Below the pieces are notes generated by a model that did no database searches, was not told where the DNA came from, and was given only the letters and a program-made list of their open reading frames with translations. From assembly GCA_041652575.1 (NCBI GenBank), contig JBAZHC010000024.1, positions 1-10,951 on the forward strand: DNA of 10,951 nucleotides, read 5' to 3'. The stretch comes from Phycisphaerae bacterium (lineage in GTDB: Bacteria; Planctomycetota; Phycisphaerae; Sedimentisphaerales; UBA12454). Of the stretch, positions 5,442 to 10,951 are shown piece after piece. Position numbers and translations under genes: made by a program. Position 1 is the stretch's first letter. Every line of letters begins with the position of its first letter.

Positions 5442-6308
5442 TTAGCTTCTCAATATTTTAAGCATTTTGGCGTATTTTGGATTGATTTGTTCTTTTCTTG
5501 TCCAGACAGCAAGCTGGAGGCTCTTTCTGCAGGAGCAATTTTCATCGCACAGCGATTTTTCCGACTGCAAAACCGTCTTTATCAAACCTATCGCGTTTTC
5601 CGTCGCTTCATACAGATTACCGATAATATCCTCTATCACTGTCTGCGCATCGGCTTTCTTCTGTTTCCGCCAGCAGTCATAATCGCTTACCATCGCGATA
5701 AGCACCAAGCACATCTGAGCCTCTCTTGCGAGTTTCGCTTCAGGCATTGCCGTCATTCCGATAAGCTGGCCGCCCCATTTTTGGTGCATAAGCGATTCGG
5801 CCCTGCTCGAAAATTGCGGCCCTTCCATACAGACATACGTCGCTCTGCTGTGGACATTTGTTTTTACTTTGCCGGAAACATTCAACAGGATTTTTCTTAA
5901 TCTGTCGCAGTAAGGATTTGCCATCTCGCAATGAACCGCGATATCATCAAAGAAAGTATTTTTTCTTTTAAATGTCTTGTCGATCGTCTGGTCAACAATC
6001 ACAAGGTCCCTCGGTTTTATTTTTTGCGTAAGCGAGCCGACAGCGGCGCTTGCGATTACCGATTTTACGCCCAGTTTTTTTAATGCGTAAATATTTGCCG
6101 CGTACGTAACAACGGATGGACTGTATTTATGCCCCCGGCCGTGCCTGTTCAGAAAAGCTACTTTTCTGCCGGCGAAAGTTCCTGTAAGTATATTATCGCT
6201 TGGAAGACCGAAAGGCGTATCAACTTTGACATGGCGGAGATTATCAAGCCGCTCCTGCAATACATCACCAATTCCCGAACCGCCTATCAGGCCTATAATT
6301 TCTGACAT
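5442..6308 (-). CDS. mtnP: S-methyl-5'-thioadenosine phosphorylase
   Basis: This cytoplasmic enzyme of the methionine salvage pathway cleaves 5'-methylthioadenosine with phosphate into adenine and 5-methylthioribose-1-phosphate. The 288-residue protein carries the family motifs in order: GLIGGSG (6-12, phosphate binding), RHGRGH (55-60), ASAAVGSL (86-93), MEGPQFSSRAES (161-172), GMTAMPEAKLAREA (184-197) and DYDCW (209-213). The aspartates D209 and D211 mark 6-aminopurine preference, whereas the 6-oxopurine (methylthioinosine) relatives lack the DYDCW motif. The C-terminal ~35 residues contain C254, C258 and C260 and resemble the cysteine-bearing tail common in bacterial members. AAGGGA about 9 bases before the ATG supports the start. 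A terminator separates it from the upstream large gene, and no other methionine salvage gene is nearby. Confidence 0.93.
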   Translation of the reverse strand: MSEIIGLIGGSGIGDVLQERLDNLRHVKVDTPFGLPSDNILTGTFAGRKVAFLNRHGRGHKYSPSVVTYAANIYALKKLGVKSVIASAAVGSLTQKIKPRDLVIVDQTIDKTFKRKNTFFDDIAVHCEMANPYCDRLRKILLNVSGKVKTNVHSRATYVCMEGPQFSSRAESLMHQKWGGQLIGMTAMPEAKLAREAQMCLVLIAMVSDYDCWRKQKKADAQTVIEDIIGNLYEATENAIGLIKTVLQSEKSLCDENCSCRKSLQLAVWTRKEQINPKYAKMLKILRS

Positions 6309-6337
6309 TATTGTTTCCCTTTTAAAAATTTTCTGTA

Positions 6338-6366
6338 ATTTTACTCATAAACACCCCACAAAACAA
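6338..6366 (-). promoter_or_regulatory. Candidate promoter of the phosphorylase gene
   Basis: TTGTTT (6366-6361, 3/6) and TAAAAT (6343-6338, 5/6) on the minus strand are 17 bases apart, between the upstream terminator and the ATG at 6308. The -35 match is poor, so this is only the best candidate in the gap. Confidence 0.35.
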
Positions 6367-6381
6367 GTCTTTACAATAAAC

Positions 6382-6410
6382 AAAAAAGGCCGGCGAAAAA
6401 CCGGCCTTTT
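6382..6410 (-). terminator. Strong intrinsic terminator of the large exported-protein unit
   Basis: A perfect 10-bp stem, AAAAGGCCGG (6384-6393) with CCGGCCTTTT (6401-6410), closes a 7-base loop. On the minus strand it is followed by a T-run reaching 6382. It lies 24 bases after the stop of the large gene. The stem is also flanked by T residues on the plus strand, so it may work in both directions. Confidence 0.85.
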
Positions 6411-6434
6411 GTCTCGGTATTTTAGAATTAATCC

Positions 6435-9400
6435 CTATTCCTCCGATTCCTCATCAATAGATTTCCTGAATTCAAGATACTCTTCTTCGCTCATCGATTC
6501 CTTAAAATCCTCATCGCTTTTCCACAATTCATCGAGCCAGTCGAGTACCTGGTTAACATCGACTACCAAAGGTTCGACTTGTACCACTGTCATTGCCTCA
6601 GCCTGCATTTGTGCAGGCATCAATAAAAGTTCCGGTTCGGATTGTTCCGACATCATCATTTCTATTTGACTGCCTGTATCTTCAAAATACGCCCCACGTC
6701 TGCCGACACATCGAATCGGCGGCATACGGTAATTACCTATAATTTCGATGTTATCTATGCCCCAATACCCAGCCCAATAATAACCATTGTAATGCCAGCG
6801 AATTCGGACGTTCGACTGGTCAGCAGCAATTCCGCTTATATCCTCAGTAATATTTCCACTTGATGAATCTGTATATTGGAGTATTGTTTGCCACGGGCCG
6901 TTATTAATGCTTATATCGACATCGGCATTTGCATCTCCCCAACCAGAGTAAGAGAAATCATGAGAAAATTTAAGTGTAACTCCTAATGTTCCGTTGCAGT
7001 CGACAGCAGATGTAATAAGCATTTCATTCATATCCGCATCTTCTCCAAAATAGCTGTCAGCGATACAAGCATTTCCTGTCCAATATGAACTACTTTCATA
7101 ACCGGGATTATCTGTCCTCCATGTTTTGCCATCATTATAGTCATCGATTAAAGTCCAATCATTGGGAATACCATTTTCGAAGTCCTCAGCAAGCAATATC
7201 TCATTATCCGGCCAGGCGGCATTCCACTGCCAGTTCTGTGCAAAGACGGCGAAATCCTCAAAATTGATAAAATTATTATCATTAAAATCGGCAGGCATCG
7301 AAGAATTCACATCTTCAAGCCAGTAATCCGAATAAAGAAGCAAATCGGCTGAATTAACTATACCATCTTCGTTGAAATCCGCATCGTTAACGTAAAACTC
7401 ATCAGAACCTATATCGGTTCTGCCGTTTACTATCCTCGGTTCGTCGTCAATGTCGGTTTCGCCTTGTTCGGCAACGAAATTCGGGTCGCCTTTGTCAATG
7501 CAGGATGTCGAATCGGGCATCAAATGATAATTACTTAACTGAGGGTTTTCATCTGTGTTTCCTATGCCATCACCACCGGGATAGTCTTGAATACAATTAT
7601 AGTTTACTTTCGTGGATGTGCCATTAAGGCCGTTAGTATTTCCCCAAATAATATTACTATGAATATTTGGGTCGGCGTAATACAGAAGAATACCATAAGT
7701 ATCGTTATCTACAATCGTATTATAAATAATATCGGCATTAGAAGTAGTAGCGTAAATACCGTAGTTATTGGAATATATCCGATTAGCAACTAAATTATTC
7801 CCTCCGTATACACCAACGTTATTATTGGCAATGATATTCCCCATCAGCAAGGCGTTATCGCCTATAAACCCATAATTATGGTTTTGTATATTACATCTTC
7901 GAATCTCCGCACTACCGTTACAGGATATACCGCCACTACTGTTATTAACAACGTCACATCTTTCAACGGTAAAAACGCCATCTCCACTAATGCCGTTATA
8001 GTTTCCTGTAATAATGCTGTCCGTTACATTTACAATAGAGCCGGAATTTACCATAATACCGGCGATGCCATCTGAGTTATGTGATGCAATTGTGCATCTG
8101 TCGATGTTTACCTGTGTACCGGAATCGCTGCAATTTATACCATGAGAAGCATTCGTATTTACGAAAGTATTAATAATATTTACATTTGAACCATTTTCGC
8201 AGCTTATGCCATTATTATTATTGTTTTTGACAATGCAGTTTTTAATTGTTGTCGTACTGCCGTAGCAGTAAATTCCTTTTTGCGTTCCTTTTGTAACAGT
8301 AAAGCCGTCGAATATACAATCGGCGGCGGTAACGACATTCGAGACATCGCCGGTGTCATTATCATCGTCCACATCGCCGGAGAGAGTTGTCGTATTATTT
8401 GTATCTGCGAGATTTCTCTGGTCGATGCTGCTTTCCCAGCCCGCGAAATGACCATAAATATCAATTCCATCAATCAATGTAAAAGTTTTATTACCTGGCG
8501 ATGGGTCGTTTGCCTCTGTCGGATAATATGTCCCGGCCGCGACCCAAATTTGCTCGGTGCAGAGTGTAATATTTGTCAGTGCATCGCGTAATTCTTTGTA
8601 CGCGGTTTGCCAACTGCGGCCGTCTCCGCCTTCATTAGCATCCTGGCGGACATAAATAATAATATTTTCACAGCAGATGTTTGTATCTACCGCATCGGTT
8701 TTGATAAGATTACCGCCGCTATAAAAATATACGGTGTTTGTAAGCGGACTGCCTTGCGGACAATCTTCTCTAATTTTTACTTTTAACGTCAGGGTATCGA
8801 AAACGCCGAAGCCGGAGCCTGTGTTGACATCGCCGATGTACCATGTAACGGTTTTCGCGGCTTCGTTATAGTCGCAATAGTAGTTGGGTTCGGCACTGAT
8901 AAAATCAACGCCGGAAGTGGGGAGGAAATCAACGATTGTAACGTCGTTTACTTCGATGTTGTTTTCGTCGAAGATGTCCGTTTTGAGAACGAAATAATCG
9001 ATTGTGTAATTTATATCCCTTTCAACTGTTTGGGTGGAGGGGCCAACGCAATCTCCCTCATCAAGTCCATCATCTTTGAAAATATCGACTTCTATGCCAT
9101 CTGGCAATGGCGGTATCGGCGGAGTGTGCTGAATTGGGCCAACACCATACATTAAAGCAAGAGTAATGGATTTTGTTTCGAGTGGGCCTAAATTGCCAAT
9201 ATACCATTTCATCGCACCGGCGACTTCGTTACCATACAAATTATTAACATCATTGAGGTTTCTGCTTTTGATATCAGCTCCCATATATAAATAATAATTA
9301 TAATCGCCAAAATAATTAAAGCCGTAATCTACGGGTTCAATTGTTGAACTTATACTCATCCAATCGACATGTTCTGTTTGAGGATCACCAGAATTCCAAA

Positions 9401-10211
9401 GTGTTATATCATAACGAAAATTGCCAACCTGATGATTCGAGTCACAAGGAAGATAATTTGATAATGAATCATAAAAATTAGCTGTTTCATACATACCATG
9501 TGTATTGTATGTTTGAAATGCAGGATGGCCGTGAAGCATTTGGTAAAACTCAAGGCCGTTGACATCCGAAGTTGTGCTTAAATTTTTGAACTTGTACGTC
9601 AAAAGCAAAACATATCGTTCTGAATAACAAAATACAGGAGTTCCGTTCGGGTCACGAAATGTTATTGGCGAGCCGCCAACACCATTAGCGTCCTGTTCGC
9701 CTAAATCAACAACTTCATAATAGACTGTAACCGCTAACTTTCCATCATCAAGTGATGACCATGCAGTGTCGTTGCCGGTTGAACTTATTGAATAATAGCC
9801 CGTACCTGGAATATACCCTGTTGGTTGGTATTGGTCTGTCCATACAGGATTACAAATGCTATTTGATTCATTATGAGACCAGTTAAAAACGAATGGCGAA
9901 CCAGTATTAAAAGTTGGTATTCTAAAATAATCCGTAAGCCACTCAGCCTCATTATTATAATTAATATTTTGATAATAAACTGCGGCTGCTATATCACCCG
10001 TTGTCATTTCGTGTGGGCCATATTCGTGTCGTTCTGAAGGATACCATTCCGTTATATCCATGTATCCTGCGCTATCAAATAGCATATACCAGTAAGGACA
10101 ATTCAATTCAAATTCCCCATCACGTGCAAAACTATTTGAACTTATAAAAGGGATTAAACAAATAATAAAAACAAAAAAGTTCCGATAACATTTTCTTAAA
10201 AATGCAGACAT
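6435..10211 (-). CDS. Large exported protein: DUF11-like, choice-of-anchor-Q/beta-helix, dockerin-like and MAM/anchor-J-like domains
   Basis: The 1258-residue product begins with a signal peptide (basic MSAFLRKCYR, hydrophobic core 11-24, likely cleavage after NSFA, residue 29). An unrecognised aromatic-rich region (30-365) follows, then a DUF11-like beta domain (~372-515). A choice-of-anchor-Q start (~517-600, IWVAAGTY and HFAGWESSIDQRN) leads into a right-handed parallel beta-helix (~630-870) and its closing CIDKGDPN/DIGSDEF segment (~900-940). A dockerin-like EF-hand pair (943-996) has loops D945-N947-D949-G950-N953-D956 and D975-N977-N979-N983-D986. A MAM or choice-of-anchor-J-like beta sandwich (~1005-1160) precedes an acidic tail (1185-1258). 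No catalytic motif is recognised, so a surface, adhesive or carbohydrate-associated role is inference. GGAGG six bases before ATG 10211 fixes the start. It is the second gene after the PEP-CTERM gene. The tail lacks a PEP-CTERM or membrane segment, so the protein is probably secreted. Confidence 0.88.
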   Translation of the reverse strand: MSAFLRKCYRNFFVFIICLIPFISSNSFARDGEFELNCPYWYMLFDSAGYMDITEWYPSERHEYGPHEMTTGDIAAAVYYQNINYNNEAEWLTDYFRIPTFNTGSPFVFNWSHNESNSICNPVWTDQYQPTGYIPGTGYYSISSTGNDTAWSSLDDGKLAVTVYYEVVDLGEQDANGVGGSPITFRDPNGTPVFCYSERYVLLLTYKFKNLSTTSDVNGLEFYQMLHGHPAFQTYNTHGMYETANFYDSLSNYLPCDSNHQVGNFRYDITLWNSGDPQTEHVDWMSISSTIEPVDYGFNYFGDYNYYLYMGADIKSRNLNDVNNLYGNEVAGAMKWYIGNLGPLETKSITLALMYGVGPIQHTPPIPPLPDGIEVDIFKDDGLDEGDCVGPSTQTVERDINYTIDYFVLKTDIFDENNIEVNDVTIVDFLPTSGVDFISAEPNYYCDYNEAAKTVTWYIGDVNTGSGFGVFDTLTLKVKIREDCPQGSPLTNTVYFYSGGNLIKTDAVDTNICCENIIIYVRQDANEGGDGRSWQTAYKELRDALTNITLCTEQIWVAAGTYYPTEANDPSPGNKTFTLIDGIDIYGHFAGWESSIDQRNLADTNNTTTLSGDVDDDNDTGDVSNVVTAADCIFDGFTVTKGTQKGIYCYGSTTTIKNCIVKNNNNNGISCENGSNVNIINTFVNTNASHGINCSDSGTQVNIDRCTIASHNSDGIAGIMVNSGSIVNVTDSIITGNYNGISGDGVFTVERCDVVNNSSGGISCNGSAEIRRCNIQNHNYGFIGDNALLMGNIIANNNVGVYGGNNLVANRIYSNNYGIYATTSNADIIYNTIVDNDTYGILLYYADPNIHSNIIWGNTNGLNGTSTKVNYNCIQDYPGGDGIGNTDENPQLSNYHLMPDSTSCIDKGDPNFVAEQGETDIDDEPRIVNGRTDIGSDEFYVNDADFNEDGIVNSADLLLYSDYWLEDVNSSMPADFNDNNFINFEDFAVFAQNWQWNAAWPDNEILLAEDFENGIPNDWTLIDDYNDGKTWRTDNPGYESSSYWTGNACIADSYFGEDADMNEMLITSAVDCNGTLGVTLKFSHDFSYSGWGDANADVDISINNGPWQTILQYTDSSSGNITEDISGIAADQSNVRIRWHYNGYYWAGYWGIDNIEIIGNYRMPPIRCVGRRGAYFEDTGSQIEMMMSEQSEPELLLMPAQMQAEAMTVVQVEPLVVDVNQVLDWLDELWKSDEDFKESMSEEEYLEFRKSIDEESEE

Positions 10212-10239
10212 GATTTCCTCCGTAAAAAGATGTGGGTGT

Positions 10240-10836
10240 TTAGTTTCCTCTTTTTCTTATGAATAATGACAGTAATCCAAATATAAAAATCGTAGACGGC
10301 TCCGGGATTTCATGCAGAACTACCTGTGTTAAAGGATTAAAGTCTCCGGTATTCCTAAGGGCAATGGTGAAACTTTGTCCATTCTCCCAATATCCCTTTA
10401 CAGCTCCCGAAGTGCCTTCTGGTATTAAGAGTTGCAATGAGGTTCCATAAATATGAATTTTCGCATTATCATATATACGAACATTTATGAAATTACCTAA
10501 TGAATGTAAATATGCAATGCTATCATTATATAGATCAAAACCTGGTGATGTTGTTGCATTAGCAAATATATTAGAAGTGTCATAAAGACTAAAAACCAAA
10601 ACGTTTCCACCGGAAAAATTAAGAACAGATGTATCAAAAATGTTACAATACTCAATTTGACCATTTGTCATTGTGACGGTTGTCTGGTCTGGCGGGGTGT
10701 CATAAATGTTTACAGTTCCGTATTCGCCGGACGAAATCGTTGCGTTACTATAAATATTGACATCAATCGGTGTCGCATTCGCGCATACCGGCAATAAAAA
10801 CAGAACTGCAAAAACCGCCCCTACTAACTTCTTCAT
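10240..10836 (-). CDS. PEP-CTERM sorting domain protein with short beta-solenoid repeats
   Basis: A 198-residue exported protein begins with a signal peptide (MKKLVGAVFAVLFLLPVCANA, cut after residue 21). Residues ~24-136 hold about six degenerate repeats of 17-21 residues built on hydrophobic-x-(L/I)-(Y/F)-(D/N) units such as NIYDT, NIFDTS, SLYDTS, DLYNDS and RIYDN. This pattern is typical of a narrow beta-solenoid. A segment with GYWENGQSFTIALRN (~148-162) precedes the sorting signal: IPEPS (177-181), a short hydrophobic stretch (182-192) and the basic end RKRGN. PEP-CTERM proteins are recognised and cleaved by exosortase, which is not in the window. ATG 10836 is chosen because AAGGAG (10844-10849) precedes it and the signal peptide starts there. 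The frame opens 24 codons earlier without a better site. It is 28 bp upstream of the large exported protein and is probably co-transcribed with it. Confidence 0.88.
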   Translation of the reverse strand: MKKLVGAVFAVLFLLPVCANATPIDVNIYSNATISSGEYGTVNIYDTPPDQTTVTMTNGQIEYCNIFDTSVLNFSGGNVLVFSLYDTSNIFANATTSPGFDLYNDSIAYLHSLGNFINVRIYDNAKIHIYGTSLQLLIPEGTSGAVKGYWENGQSFTIALRNTGDFNPLTQVVLHEIPEPSTIFIFGLLSLFIRKRGN

Positions 10837-10849
10837 TTTCTCGCTCCTT

Positions 10850-10917
10850 AAAAAATTTCTCCCTAATTTTTTCTTCTCCGTCTGGACTTCCGCATCCTGC
10901 CTAATCATCAGCCAGAC
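10850..10917 (-). promoter_or_regulatory. Structured 5' leader of the PEP-CTERM unit (two hairpins)
   Basis: Within the predicted leader GTCTGG (10917-10912) pairs with CCAGAC (10885-10880), enclosing 26 bases. Closer to the gene AAAAAATT (10872-10865) pairs with AATTTTTT (10857-10850) around the purine-rich loop AGGGAGA, ending right at the ribosome binding site AAGGAG (10849-10844). I do not recognise a riboswitch class. An all-A/U hairpin next to the ribosome binding site could modulate translation. Confidence 0.35.
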
Positions 10918-10927
10918 TCAATAATTC

Positions 10928-10936
10928 ATTATACCA
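10928..10936 (-). promoter_or_regulatory. Extended -10 promoter of the PEP-CTERM/large exported protein unit
   Basis: The minus strand reads TGGTATAAT (10936-10928), a perfect extended -10 box. A -35 box would fall beyond the end of the window. Transcription is expected to start near 10921, giving an ~85-base leader. No sigma54-type -24/-12 element is seen. Confidence 0.6.
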
Positions 10937-10951
10937 AATTTACCATTAAAA

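Noticed and set aside
7650..8300. Possible CRISPR or tandem DNA repeat in the AT-rich region
   Set aside because: The periodicity is at protein level (beta-helix coils of about 22 residues) with degenerate DNA, and no identical direct repeats or spacers.
7587..8591. Open frames on both strands inside the beta-helix region
   Set aside because: They arise from the N- and I-rich repetitive coding sequence; none has a credible start site or domain.
10837..10908. 24-residue N-terminal extension of the PEP-CTERM protein
   Set aside because: It would place a polar stretch before a typical signal peptide. The ATG at 10836 has AAGGAG in front, and the extension lies in the structured leader.

Overview
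The window looks like a chromosomal segment of an anaerobic Planctomycetota bacterium, most likely class Phycisphaerae (Sedimentisphaerales-like). The evidence is a PEP-CTERM protein with the planctomycete-style ending 'VVLHEIPEPS', a very large secreted protein combining a choice-of-anchor-Q/parallel beta-helix region with a dockerin-like EF-hand pair, and an AT-rich intergenic background with dispersed palindromic repeats. The assignment rests on recognised protein style only; no rRNA is present.

Layout. Bases 1-434 hold no gene. They contain a nested four-helix inverted-repeat structure (1-106), AT-rich sequence with a short repeated motif, and a small hairpin repeat touching the end of the next gene. 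A HAD-family phosphatase (435-1082, minus) and a small FHA-domain protein (1251-1658, plus) are transcribed divergently from back-to-back sigma70-type promoters. Next come a short transcription terminator Rho (1748-2848, minus) and a Uup-type ABC-F ATPase (3096-5039, plus). These diverge from a 247-bp region that holds a 103-bp composite palindrome in the predicted rho leader. A 57-residue cysteine-rich protein (5036-5209, minus) overlaps the ABC-F stop codon. Upstream of it on the same strand are a tRNA-Val(GAC) with its own promoter and 5'-methylthioadenosine phosphorylase (5442-6308).

The right half is a two-gene secretory unit on the minus strand. A 198-residue PEP-CTERM beta-solenoid protein (10240-10836) is followed 28 bp later by a 1258-residue exported multidomain protein (6435-10211), and a strong hairpin terminator (6384-6410) closes the unit. 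A TGGTATAAT extended -10 and a structured leader lie in front of it.

The left and middle genes are housekeeping in nature: phosphate-ester clean-up, FHA phosphopeptide recognition, transcription termination, ribosome-associated ATPase, tRNA and methionine salvage. They appear to be mostly single-gene transcription units. The right-hand pair is a surface/secretome module with no recognisable enzyme domain. The most unusual points are the minimal Rho lacking its N-terminal helical domain and the RNP1 aromatic residues, the four-helix element at the left edge, the apparently leaderless ABC-F mRNA, C33 in the tRNA, and the acidic C-terminal tail of the large exported protein.
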